This document shows, piece after piece, positions 33,087 through 41,680 of a stretch of 64,000 bases of DNA. A model generated the notes under the pieces. It did no database searches, was not told the DNA's origin, and was given only the letters and a program-made list of their open reading frames with translations. Position 1 is the stretch's first letter. Each line of letters begins with the position of its first letter. Location: the NCBI RefSeq assembly GCF_004346195.1, contig NZ_SMAK01000005.1, positions 124,001-188,000 of the forward strand, read 5' to 3'. The stretch comes from Tepidamorphus gemmatus. Lineage in GTDB: Bacteria; Pseudomonadota; Alphaproteobacteria; Rhizobiales; Tepidamorphaceae. A program made the translations under genes and the position numbers.

Positions 33087-34283
33087 TCAGCGCTCGAGAA
33101 TGTCGGCGATCTCCGACAGGGTGGCGCGGGCGCGCAGCACGTTCTCCGACATCACCGCCAGATGGTCGGGAATGAGAAAACCATCGCGTCGGCCGTTGGC
33201 GACGATCAGCGGCGCCAGCGCGGCGGCCTCGGCGACATTGCGCTCCATGCGGTTCCAGACGTCATTGAGACGCCGCGACTCGATGACGTCGAGAAAATCG
33301 ACGTGCGCCGCCTTGAGGATGCCGTGATAGGCGTACATCTGCCCCAGCGCCTCATAGAAGTAATTGTCGGCGCGAAAGTCGAACCACCCGCGGTCGTTGC
33401 CCTCGCCCGCCACGAAGCGGTTGAGCACCGGGTCGTAGCGTGAGCCGATCGAACGCTTGGCAAGACCGTCCGCGGTCGAGCCGAGATCGCTGGTGATCCG
33501 CTCCAGGAACGAGCGCAGATTGTCGGCCCGCGCATCGAGCACCGCCTGACAGCGCGCCAGCCTGTCATTGTAACGCTCATACAGCGCGATAGCGTTCCGA
33601 TAGACACGCGCAGACGGGCTCACCGGGCCGAACGGACGGTCCGGATCGAACGGGTTGATCCACCAGACTTCCGATTCATACTGCAGCGAGCCGCGGGCAT
33701 TCTGCAGATCGCGATCGGCCTCCGACGTGCCGCGCGCCCGGCCGATCACGTCGGACAGTTCGACCGCGGTCCTGCGCACGGCGTACAGCACGCCATGCTG
33801 GAACGACTCCTTGTTGTCGAGGAACGGCGTCGCCTCCCACGCAACGCCGAAGAAGCCCAGCTTGTACTGGGGAAGCGCCGCAACCCAGGCATTCCGATTC
33901 ACGAGGAAGTCGATCAGATCGATCTGCATGTCGACGATCTGGCTGCGGCCGCAGGTCCGGGTCTCGCCAGTGCCCTGCTCGACGGTGGTCGATTCGCCGG
34001 CCGGGCTCTGGTTCGGATCGTGCAGCACCCGGTTCGGGTAACCGAGATCGAACCCCCTGACCCAGCTCGCATGCCAGATGAGCGGCGCGATGTAGAGGAC
34101 GACGAGCAGGACCACGACGATCTTGCCGATCCACCAGACATGCCGCAGCCTGCGTGGCCTGCCATCCGCGCTCACCGCCGGGCCGACCAGGAAGATCCGC
34201 CTGAGAAGCGCCGACACCGCGGCGGGGATGGCGACGATCCGGCCCCATACCGCCTTCAGGAAGTCTAGGATCGGATCGAGCAT
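33087..34283 (-). CDS. DUF2333 family membrane protein
   Basis: 398 residues from the ATG at 34283. One helix at about 51-72 (WIGKIVVVLLVVLYIAPLIW) anchors a large domain, probably periplasmic, with VDMQIDLIDFLVNRNAWVAA, FFGVAWEATPFLDNKESFQH and FRADNYFYEALGQMYAYHGI. These match the DUF2333 family, for which no function is known. It is the fifth gene of a leftward block with an AAA+ ATPase, a coiled-coil protein and two unknown proteins, 11 bases after the 429-residue gene. As the only member of the five with a clear membrane helix, it is the likely envelope contact of the system. Confidence 0.85.
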   Translation of the reverse strand: MLDPILDFLKAVWGRIVAIPAAVSALLRRIFLVGPAVSADGRPRRLRHVWWIGKIVVVLLVVLYIAPLIWHASWVRGFDLGYPNRVLHDPNQSPAGESTTVEQGTGETRTCGRSQIVDMQIDLIDFLVNRNAWVAALPQYKLGFFGVAWEATPFLDNKESFQHGVLYAVRRTAVELSDVIGRARGTSEADRDLQNARGSLQYESEVWWINPFDPDRPFGPVSPSARVYRNAIALYERYNDRLARCQAVLDARADNLRSFLERITSDLGSTADGLAKRSIGSRYDPVLNRFVAGEGNDRGWFDFRADNYFYEALGQMYAYHGILKAAHVDFLDVIESRRLNDVWNRMERNVAEAAALAPLIVANGRRDGFLIPDHLAVMSENVLRARATLSEIADILER

Positions 34284-34294
34284 TGCAGATTGCC

Positions 34295-35584
34295 TCAATG
34301 TGTCCCGAAGAACCGGTCCCGCACGGCCTGCTTGTGCCGCAGCACATGCGCGCCGCTCGGATGATAGATCGTCTCGATCGCCGTGATGGCGAAACGCCGC
34401 AGCGACGGCGGCAGCGTGGCGTAGACCTCATAGAAGCGCGGCTTGTTGACCATGAACAGCGTCACGAGGTCGAAGCGCACGAATTCCGAGATCAGCCGGT
34501 TGAGATCCCAGACGTCGGGATGCTCGGGCAGCGCCCGGCGCACCAGCAGTCCCTCGGCGAGCGGCAGCCTATTGCCACGCGCGTTGCCAAGCGCCGCGCG
34601 CAGCTCCGACAGGACGCGGAAGCGGGTATCCTGCTTGAGCAGGTCGAGGTGCTGGTAGATCAGCCGCGGCAATTGCCGCTCGTCGAGGGCAGCCGCGGGA
34701 TCCGCGACGCCGGCATGGCCGAGAATCCAGGCCACCAGCATGGCGATGCGGTGATCGACGATGCCGGACGAGGACAGCCACCACGGGTTGACCGGCTCGA
34801 GACAATCCAGCTGATCGAGCGCCACGATGGCCGCCGTCTCGTCGTCCAGCGCAAAGGCCTGGACACCCGCGGGCAGCGGTGTCAGGCGGGCGGGATCGCC
34901 GAACAGGAACGAGCGGCCGGCCCCGCGCAGCACGTAGCAGCCACCGAAATGCGAGGTCCAGGTGACGTCAGGCCACGCGAACTCGAGCTCGGCGGGGACG
35001 ATGCCGTTGCGTCTGATGTCCCCGCAATGGCGGGCCCCGTCGACGATTTCCTGCATGAGGGCGCGGTCGCGCCAGCTTTCCGGATCGGCCTCGAAGCGGG
35101 CGACCGTGGTCTCCAGCCGCCGCGCCGCCTCGAGCGTGCCCTCGACCGAGTGGAGATCGAAGCCGACCTTGCGAATCGCCAGGATGTCGGCGGGTTTCTC
35201 CACCTCGTAGATGAGATTCTCCATCTCCCCGAACATTGCATCGTTCAATGTCAGCGTCTCGATCGCCATGCGATTGGCCTGCATGAAGCGTCGCAGCACG
35301 ATCTGCTCGGCTGAAAATTCGGCCCGGATGATCGGCATGTCATGCTGCTCGGGGCCCAGCAGGATGAACAGCCGGTTGATGCCGCGCGGATCAAGATAGT
35401 GTTCGTCGCCGCGCTCATGCGCGATCTCGGGCGAATAGCCCGTCGCATCGATGTGGAAGCTCTCCAGTGCCGTCGGCGCCAGGCGCAGCGCCTCCAGCGC
35501 CTTGTTGTAGCGGCCGACGAGATGCGGCTCGTCAACGCGCTTCAGACCGCCATACATCAACCCGTGTTCGATGAGTTCCCTCAC
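34295..35584 (-). CDS. Uncharacterised protein of the AAA+ operon (429 aa)
   Basis: 429 residues, no signal peptide and no convincing membrane helix. From memory it resembles DUF6638, but I could not check this. Visible features are the opening MYGGLKRVDEPHLVGRYNKA, acidic and Leu-rich helices in the middle (FGEMENLIYEVEKPADILAI), a beta-rich part (WTSHFGGCYVLRGAGRSFLF) and a basic C-terminus. Its start overlaps the AAA+ ATPase stop by four bases (ATGA), so the two are translationally coupled and probably act in one complex. No catalytic motif is obvious. Confidence 0.8.
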   Translation of the reverse strand: MRELIEHGLMYGGLKRVDEPHLVGRYNKALEALRLAPTALESFHIDATGYSPEIAHERGDEHYLDPRGINRLFILLGPEQHDMPIIRAEFSAEQIVLRRFMQANRMAIETLTLNDAMFGEMENLIYEVEKPADILAIRKVGFDLHSVEGTLEAARRLETTVARFEADPESWRDRALMQEIVDGARHCGDIRRNGIVPAELEFAWPDVTWTSHFGGCYVLRGAGRSFLFGDPARLTPLPAGVQAFALDDETAAIVALDQLDCLEPVNPWWLSSSGIVDHRIAMLVAWILGHAGVADPAAALDERQLPRLIYQHLDLLKQDTRFRVLSELRAALGNARGNRLPLAEGLLVRRALPEHPDVWDLNRLISEFVRFDLVTLFMVNKPRFYEVYATLPPSLRRFAITAIETIYHPSGAHVLRHKQAVRDRFFGTH

Positions 35585-37476
35585 CGTCCGGCCTCGCTCT
35601 TGAAGCGTTCGATGGCCGCCTCGCGGATGCGCATGTCGCGCACCGTCGCAGCGATCGCGGTCTCATCGGACCTGTGCGAATAGCGCAGCTCGCTGCCGGC
35701 GTAGCGGTTGATCTCCTGCAGGACCATCTCCACCGTGATCGGCCGGCGCAGCGCCGACACCATGGCGAGCTTGACGTCGTAAGGCTGGTGCAGGAACGGG
35801 CCGGGCGTCTCGAACCATTCGTCGGGCAGGTCGAAATCCATCGCCCGGTACTTGATCACGTCCGTGATGTTCTTGATCGCGCGGCCCGTGAAGCGCGGCT
35901 CGATCTCCTTGATGGCGTGCAGATAGGCGCCGATCTCGGCGAGGCTCGCCGGTTCCCGACCGCCGGTGACCCGCTGCCAGACATCCATCAGCCTGGCCTC
36001 GCGCGGGCGCGAATACTCCTGGTACCTGCCAGCCACCATCTTCTTCAACTCCTGCGCGGCGTAGAGATCGTGATCGCCGAGCGGGATCGAATGGTTCCTG
36101 CCGAGCAGCAGGTGCAGGATGTCGATGTAGTCCTCGCGCGTCTGCGGGCCGTCGACGATCCAGCGCGCCCCGGCGCGCTGACGCAGCGCGTCGTCGACCT
36201 TCTCCGGATGGTTGGAGAACATGCCGAACGCGCAATTGCCCCTCACCACCGTGTTGGGGCCCGACAGCGCCTCCATCAGCACGGCTGTGACCTCCTGCTG
36301 GCCGCCGGAGGCCTTCTGATCGTCGCGCTTGCCAGCCACCATGTCGACGTCATCAATGGTACCGAAGCCGATCGAGCGAGGGTCGAGCACCCGATCGATG
36401 AAGGCGCGGCAATTCTGGCCGGATTTGCCCTGATACTCCGAGATCTGGTCGATGCTGAAGTTCTCGTAGTGGAACGGATAGCCGGCGATGTCGCAGATCT
36501 CCTTGATGAGGCCCGCCGTCATCTGGATCAGCGTCGTCTTGCCGGTCCCCGGATTGCCGTCGCCGATGAACGTGAACAGGAATCCGCCGAGCTCCACGAA
36601 CGGGTTCTTGCGGGCTTCGAAGTCATAGGCCGTCAGCATGCGCGCGAGCCGCATCGCCTGGGACTTGGCAATGTGGTTGCCGACCACTTCGTTCGGCTTC
36701 CTGATCTGCAGGTCGATGCTCGACCTGCGACGGGCACCCGGCCGCTCGAAGCCATGCACATGGAACGAATCGGCCTCCACCGCATAGGCGGCCGCGCCGA
36801 AATCGGCGAGCACCTGGCCCATCGCCGAGTGGGCGGTGGCCTCGGCCGCGTCCATCACATCGGCACAGACGCGCGCGATCCGTCCGTCGAGATCCTCGGA
36901 CCTGCTCCCCTGCACCGCCGTCACCAGCCTGTGGACGAACCAGCCGAGCGCGTCGGACGTGCTGGCGAGCGGGATGTCGCCGGGCGACTTCGGCTCGCCG
37001 GTGGCGCCGGAGGTCTGAACCGAGGCCATGTGGGCGGCCGCCGCGAATACCGAGACCAGCGCCTTCGCACGCACCAGCATCCGGAAGCGGTCGAGGTCGG
37101 CCCCGTGCAGGGTGCCCTTGCGGTTGCGATCGCCGAGATCGAGGAAGCTGAGCGGTTCGACGAACATCTCGCCGATCGCCATGCCGACGGCGAGCGCCCG
37201 GCGCGCCTCGAACAGCACCGCATGCCGCTCCGGCGGCAGCAGCGGATCTGACTCATCCTCGCGTAGCACCGCCTCGAGATCGACGCGCGACCGGCGTCCC
37301 GCCGATGCCGCACCCGGCGCCGGCGCCACCGGGCTGATGAAGCGGGCGACGCCCGTCGGCCTGCCGTCCCCGGTCGCTGCGGCGTCCGGCGCCTCCGCGT
37401 TCCGGATCAGGCCGAGCGCGGCGGCATAGTTGTCGCGGATACGCTCTTCCGGGACTCTGACCGATCGGGCTTCCAT
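35581..37476 (-). CDS. AAA+ ATPase of an uncharacterised operon
   Basis: 631 residues. The first 290 are helical with no known domain. A single AAA+ module follows: Walker A GDGNPGTGKTT (305-315), Walker B region GFGTIDDVDMV (370-380) with Asp-Asp in place of the usual Asp-Glu, sensor-1 Asn in FGMFSNHPEK (Asn422), and Arg-finger candidates in LRQRAGARW (432-438). A helical lid runs to about 560, and a C-terminal helical tail closes it. GTGKTTL plus SNHP places it near CbxX/MoxR-like remodelling ATPases, but not within a named group I recognise. It is flanked 7 bases upstream by an unknown gene and coupled downstream by ATGA. Confidence 0.85.
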   Translation of the reverse strand: MEARSVRVPEERIRDNYAAALGLIRNAEAPDAAATGDGRPTGVARFISPVAPAPGAASAGRRSRVDLEAVLREDESDPLLPPERHAVLFEARRALAVGMAIGEMFVEPLSFLDLGDRNRKGTLHGADLDRFRMLVRAKALVSVFAAAAHMASVQTSGATGEPKSPGDIPLASTSDALGWFVHRLVTAVQGSRSEDLDGRIARVCADVMDAAEATAHSAMGQVLADFGAAAYAVEADSFHVHGFERPGARRRSSIDLQIRKPNEVVGNHIAKSQAMRLARMLTAYDFEARKNPFVELGGFLFTFIGDGNPGTGKTTLIQMTAGLIKEICDIAGYPFHYENFSIDQISEYQGKSGQNCRAFIDRVLDPRSIGFGTIDDVDMVAGKRDDQKASGGQQEVTAVLMEALSGPNTVVRGNCAFGMFSNHPEKVDDALRQRAGARWIVDGPQTREDYIDILHLLLGRNHSIPLGDHDLYAAQELKKMVAGRYQEYSRPREARLMDVWQRVTGGREPASLAEIGAYLHAIKEIEPRFTGRAIKNITDVIKYRAMDFDLPDEWFETPGPFLHQPYDVKLAMVSALRRPITVEMVLQEINRYAGSELRYSHRSDETAIAATVRDMRIREAAIERFKSEAGR

Positions 37477-37483
37477 GGGATCC

Positions 37484-38521
37484 TCAGGCGTACTCGATCA
37501 GCCGGTCGCCGGCCGCGATGACATGGTAATGCGCGTTGCGCAACGTCGAATGCTCGTCCCGACGCCCGGCGATGCGCTGGTACATTGCATGCGGCATGGC
37601 GATATGATGGGCCACCTCCGTCACCCCGCGCTGGGCGCAGTCCGGGTCAGCCGTATTGACGTCGAATACCTCCTGCGGACGCGGCGAGGAGAACAAGCCG
37701 CCCCCCACCATCCGCGTCCCCGCCGAGGCCAGCGTGTCGACGCTCCAGCGGATCGCCCAGGCGTTCTCCAGGTCGTCCGCGGCGCGGATCATCGGCATCA
37801 GCGCATCCTCAGAAGTATAGAAGACGTCCGACAGGAAGGGGCCGACGGTGACCCGCACAAGACGCTTGAGCCGCAAGCTGTCCATCGCCGCGTCGATCTG
37901 GTCGGCGAGTGTCAGCGGCTTGAAGCCGGCGCCCGAGAAGCGGTTGGCAATGCTGGCGGCGCGCTGCGCCTCGACCAGCAGGACCTCGTCGGACACCTCG
38001 CCGGGGCCTCCGAAATCGGCGTAGCTGCGCACAGCACGGCCTTCCGCGCCATCCCAGTAGTCCCAGGACGCGCGCACCCAGACGCCGGCGCCGCGCTCCG
38101 AACGCACCAGCGAGCGGTCGAATGACCGTTCCGCGTCCGGCTGGAACGAGGTCGCGTGACCGGAACGCAGTTCCGCCGCATAGACCGCGGCTGCCGCCTC
38201 GGCGATCAGTTCGCGGCCCGGCATCCGCCGACGCGCCAGCATCTCGTCGAGCATCGACGACTTGATGTCCGCGAGCGTACGACCGATCTGCGGCGGCTGC
38301 TGCAGGTCGTTGGAGACCGACACGACCTCCTTGAGGATCGGCAGTCCCGACTTCTGCGTGTCGAGCGACGGCGGGTCGCCGGCGGCGGTTCTGAGGTCGA
38401 TCAGCCGCAACAGGCGCTCAAGCCGGCCGAAGGTATCCGCCGATGGCGGGTCGGAGAAATTCGTCAGAACGCGGGTCAGCCGGTCGAGCGTCCGGAAGTA
38501 GTAGTCGCGAACCTGCTGCAT
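37484..38521 (-). CDS. Uncharacterised protein of the AAA+ operon (345 aa)
   Basis: 345 residues, soluble by composition, no signal peptide. The N-terminal 110 residues are helical (VRDYYFRTLDRLTRVLTNFS, then LERLLRLIDLRT). The rest is mixed, with SWDYWDGAEGRAVRSYADFG and a C-terminal HIAMPHAMYQRIAGRRDEHS. I recognise no family. It sits 36 bases after the coiled-coil gene and 7 bases before the AAA+ gene, within one transcript. A role as substrate adaptor or structural partner of the ATPase is possible but only from position. Confidence 0.78.
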   Translation of the reverse strand: MQQVRDYYFRTLDRLTRVLTNFSDPPSADTFGRLERLLRLIDLRTAAGDPPSLDTQKSGLPILKEVVSVSNDLQQPPQIGRTLADIKSSMLDEMLARRRMPGRELIAEAAAAVYAAELRSGHATSFQPDAERSFDRSLVRSERGAGVWVRASWDYWDGAEGRAVRSYADFGGPGEVSDEVLLVEAQRAASIANRFSGAGFKPLTLADQIDAAMDSLRLKRLVRVTVGPFLSDVFYTSEDALMPMIRAADDLENAWAIRWSVDTLASAGTRMVGGGLFSSPRPQEVFDVNTADPDCAQRGVTEVAHHIAMPHAMYQRIAGRRDEHSTLRNAHYHVIAAGDRLIEYA

Positions 38522-38557
38522 CGCCGCCGCCCGCCCCCTGTCGCTGCCGCGCGCGGC

Positions 38558-39643
38558 CTACTCGACGTACCTGCCCGATTGGACCTTCTCGAGGATCGAG
38601 GCGAAGCGACGGGCAAATTCCGCGTTCTGGATCTCGCCCTTCTTGCGGACCTCCGCCGTGCGCTTCATGAACACCTCGTGCGATTCCAGCATGCCGGCAA
38701 TACGGTTCTCCGCCGAGATGCCGATCTGGGTGATCATGGCGTCGGCCTGCGCGTCGGTCTCGCGGCCGACATCGTCGATCCGGTGGGCAACGTTCTGCTG
38801 CTCGGCGGTGCGGATCGATTCGACCAGCGCGTCGTACATCACCGAGCGCTGCTCCGTGTCGATCTTCAGCTTCTCGATCATCGTGCGCTGGGCGGCTGCC
38901 TGCTTGGTCAGCGACTCGATGTAATTGGCATACTGGGCGGCATAGCGTTCCAGCGACTGCTGGACCGCCACCTTCTCCTGATGGCGGCTTTGCAGCGTGT
39001 TGTAGAGCTCGACGGCGGCGGCCCGCTCCTGCTCGATCAGCTTGCGCTGCTCGCCCGAGGCTTCTTCCAGGCGGGAATCGATCTCGGCGACCTTCGGCCC
39101 GGCCTCGTCGAGCTGGCGCGAGATGTCGTCGATCTCGCGGGCGATCTCGACCGAGCGATCCTGGACCTTGGCCAGCCCCTCCCTGGTCGTTCCCAGCCGC
39201 GCGTCGATCTGGGCGAGCTGCTCCTGGAGGATCGACGAGATCAGATCCGACTTGCGGATCAGCTCGTTGAGGTTGGTGCGGATGTCGGCCTGGCGCACGC
39301 GGGTCGCGCGCATTTCCTCGGCCTTGCGCTTCGAGAAGATGCCGACCAGCTGCTCGCCGAAGGTCGGTTTCGACATCTGCGCGAATTCCGAACCGAAGGC
39401 ACGGGTGATCTCGTCGAGCCCGTAGATCAGCGCCGCGATGTTCGCCTGCGCCGCCTCGCTGTTGCGGGTGACCGCCTCGAAGTCGCTGTCCGCAGTATCG
39501 ATCTCGATCTGTTGCAACGGCTGGCCGCCGAGCAGCTTCGCCAGGCGCTCGTCGAGCATCTTGCGCCGCTGGTCTGCGTCGCCGATCGTGGTGCGGACCT
39601 TCGCGATATCCTTCTCGATCTCGTCGAAGCGAACCCTGCTCAT
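38558..39643 (-). CDS. Long coiled-coil protein of the AAA+ operon
   Basis: 361 residues, nearly all helix. Heptad-like patterns run over about 1-60 and 105-340, for example IEKDIAKVRTTIGDADQRRK and EIAREIDDISRQLDEAGPKV, with no Cys and hardly any Pro or Gly. No membrane helix or signal is present. I considered the TelA/KlaA tellurite-resistance family, which is also helical, but its central motifs are missing. It is first in the leftward five-gene block. The 234 bases upstream, before the convergent end of mcd, must hold the block's promoter; I see no clear one. Confidence 0.82.
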   Translation of the reverse strand: MSRVRFDEIEKDIAKVRTTIGDADQRRKMLDERLAKLLGGQPLQQIEIDTADSDFEAVTRNSEAAQANIAALIYGLDEITRAFGSEFAQMSKPTFGEQLVGIFSKRKAEEMRATRVRQADIRTNLNELIRKSDLISSILQEQLAQIDARLGTTREGLAKVQDRSVEIAREIDDISRQLDEAGPKVAEIDSRLEEASGEQRKLIEQERAAAVELYNTLQSRHQEKVAVQQSLERYAAQYANYIESLTKQAAAQRTMIEKLKIDTEQRSVMYDALVESIRTAEQQNVAHRIDDVGRETDAQADAMITQIGISAENRIAGMLESHEVFMKRTAEVRKKGEIQNAEFARRFASILEKVQSGRYVE

Positions 39644-39877
39644 TGCTCTCGTCCCTCCTTGGCGGGGAAGCTGGGCCGGATTCGCAGACGGGCGCCGGCG
39701 AACTCTACCGCAGCGTTATGCCACGGCAGCATGCGGCTTCGCAAAGCGGATTCGCATCCGGTCGGGAAGCAGCCACCGACGCCGAGCCATCACCGAAGCC
39801 GCCCGGCGACCGCTCCTACCGATACAGGCGATGCCACGTCCGCACGGACATGGCCGAAAGGCCACTCGCGGGACGCG

Positions 39878-41548
39878 TCAATTCCCCCCGTCCAGCAGCC
39901 GTCGGGCGATCACCTGGGCCTGGATCTCGGCGGCGCCCTCGAAGATGTTCAGGATGCGGGCATCGCACAGCACGCGGCTGACCGGGTATTCGAGCGCAAA
40001 GCCGTTGCCGCCGTGGATCTGCACGGCATTGTCAGCCGCAGCCCAGGCGACGCGGGCTCCCAGCAGCTTCGCCATGCCCGCCTCGACATCGCAACGCCGG
40101 CCGGCATCCTTCTCGCGCGCGGCGAAATAGGTGAGTTGGCGGGTGATCAGGATTTCCGCCGCCATCATCGCGAGCTTGTCGGCAACGCGCGGGAAGGAGA
40201 CGGTCGGCTTGCCGAACTGGATGCGGTCGAGCGCATATTGCAGTCCCAGCTCCATCGCCGACTGGGCGACACCGATCGCGCGGGCCGCCGTCTGGATGCG
40301 GGCGGATTCGAAGGTCTGCATGAGCTGCTTGAAACCCTGCCCCTCCTCGCCGCCGAGCAGGTTCTCCGCCTTGACCTCGAACCCGTCGAACGAGATGTCG
40401 TACTCCTTCATGCCGCGGTAGCCGAGCACCTCGATCTCGCCGCCGCTCATGCCCGCGGCCGGGAACGGATCCGCATCGCTGCCGCGCGGCTTCTCGGCGA
40501 GCAGCATCGACAGACCCTTGTAGCCCTTCTCATCGGGGTTGGTGCGCACCAGCAGCGTCATCAGGTCGGCGCGGACGGGATGGGTGATCCAGGTCTTCTG
40601 GCCGGTGACCTTATAGACATCGCCGTCGCGCACCGCCCGCGTCTTCAGCGATGCAAGATCGGATCCGGTGTTCGGCTCGGTGAACACGGCCGTCGGCAGG
40701 ATCTCGCCAGAGGCGATCCGCGGCAGCCAGCGCGCCTTCTGGTCCTCGGTGCCGCCGGTGAGAATGAGTTCGGCCGCGATCTCGGAACGGGTTCCGAGCG
40801 AACCGACCGCGATCCAGCCGCGCGACAGTTCCTCGGAGACGACGCACATCGACTCCTTGCCGAGGCCAAGCCCGCCATAGGCCTCGGGAATGGTCAATCC
40901 GAACACGCCCAGTTCGGCGACGCGTTCGACCACCTCCATCGGAATGTATTCGTTGGCGAGATGCCAGCGGTGGGCGTGCGGCACGACCTCGGACTCCGCG
41001 AAGCGCCGCATCTCGGCGCGCATCGCCTCCAGTGTCTCGTCGAGGCCCGGATCGCCGACCGTGCCCGGCCCCGCCGCACGCATCAGCTCCACCAGACGGG
41101 CACGATTCGCCGCGGTGTTACCCGAGCGCAGGAGCGTACGCACGGCCTCGCCAAGGAAGGCAGCAACCTCGGCCTCGCCAAGCCCGAGATCGACGGGGCG
41201 GACAAACTCTCCCTGGCTCATCGGAATGCCGCCGGAAATCTGAGCGAGATACTCGCCCGCCCCGATGCGCACCAGCAATTCTTCGGTCTCGCCGAAGCGG
41301 CCGGCGGCGATCATCCGGCCGGCATAGCCGGCGAGTTGCCGCAGTGCCACTGCGTACGTGGCCAGCCACGCCAGACCGTGCGCGGCATGCTGCTCGACCT
41401 CCAGCCGCGCAGGCGCAAGCCGCCCGTCCTCGCTGACGCTCGCGGCCACAGCGGAGCGGGCGCGGGCAAGCAGCCGTTCGGCCGCGTCGGCGGCCTCCTT
41501 GAGCAGGGCTGCGAGATCGGGTGCATCGACGCGGGCGGCGGGCATCAT
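39878..41548 (-). CDS. mcd: (2S)-methylsuccinyl-CoA dehydrogenase
   Basis: Ethylmalonyl-CoA pathway enzyme that oxidises (2S)-methylsuccinyl-CoA to mesaconyl-CoA with FAD. 556 residues from the ATG at 41548 (GAGGAAA six bases upstream; a second ATG follows directly). The N-terminal 160 residues, with LEVEQHAAHGLAWLATYAVA and GEYLAQISGGIPMSQGEFVR, are the extension that separates this enzyme from ordinary acyl-CoA dehydrogenases. The dehydrogenase part then shows IPEAYGGLGLG, TAVFTEPNTGSDLASLKTRA, KVTGQKTWITH, and AVQIHGGNGFALEYPVSRVL plus IFEGAAEIQAQ. ccr of the same pathway lies 2.5 kb away in the opposite direction, and both have a GCACTGCAACA box in front. Confidence 0.94.
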   Translation of the reverse strand: MMPAARVDAPDLAALLKEAADAAERLLARARSAVAASVSEDGRLAPARLEVEQHAAHGLAWLATYAVALRQLAGYAGRMIAAGRFGETEELLVRIGAGEYLAQISGGIPMSQGEFVRPVDLGLGEAEVAAFLGEAVRTLLRSGNTAANRARLVELMRAAGPGTVGDPGLDETLEAMRAEMRRFAESEVVPHAHRWHLANEYIPMEVVERVAELGVFGLTIPEAYGGLGLGKESMCVVSEELSRGWIAVGSLGTRSEIAAELILTGGTEDQKARWLPRIASGEILPTAVFTEPNTGSDLASLKTRAVRDGDVYKVTGQKTWITHPVRADLMTLLVRTNPDEKGYKGLSMLLAEKPRGSDADPFPAAGMSGGEIEVLGYRGMKEYDISFDGFEVKAENLLGGEEGQGFKQLMQTFESARIQTAARAIGVAQSAMELGLQYALDRIQFGKPTVSFPRVADKLAMMAAEILITRQLTYFAAREKDAGRRCDVEAGMAKLLGARVAWAAADNAVQIHGGNGFALEYPVSRVLCDARILNIFEGAAEIQAQVIARRLLDGGN

Positions 41549-41567
41549 GGACGGTTTCCTCGGCTCT

Positions 41568-41578
41568 TGTTGCAGTGC
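41568..41578 (-). promoter_or_regulatory. Candidate operator upstream of mcd, shared with ccr
   Basis: On the minus strand the 11 bases GCACTGCAACA lie 20 bases before the mcd ATG. The same 11 bases occur in front of ccr. Around it is an imperfect TTGC-N6-GCAA inverted repeat (41570-41583). This suggests one regulator for both ethylmalonyl-CoA genes; TGC/GCA-rich sites of this kind are bound by PhaR-type regulators of polyhydroxybutyrate metabolism, but the regulator here is unknown. Confidence 0.45.
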
Positions 41579-41680
41579 GGCAAGTGTAGCGCCGGCTCGC
41601 TGCAACGCAATCACGGTTTCATCCGCCCCCTCGTACCCGGACGACCGAAAGGGCGATCCCGAATCGGGTCATCTCACCCG

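Noticed and set aside
38558-39643. TelA/KlaA tellurite resistance identity for the coiled-coil protein
   Set aside because: Size and helix content agree, but the conserved central TelA motifs are not there; general coiled-coil composition explains the resemblance.
39851-39864. TGGCC-GAAA-GGCCA hairpin as mcd terminator
   Set aside because: Only a 5-base stem and no U-run; too weak to call.
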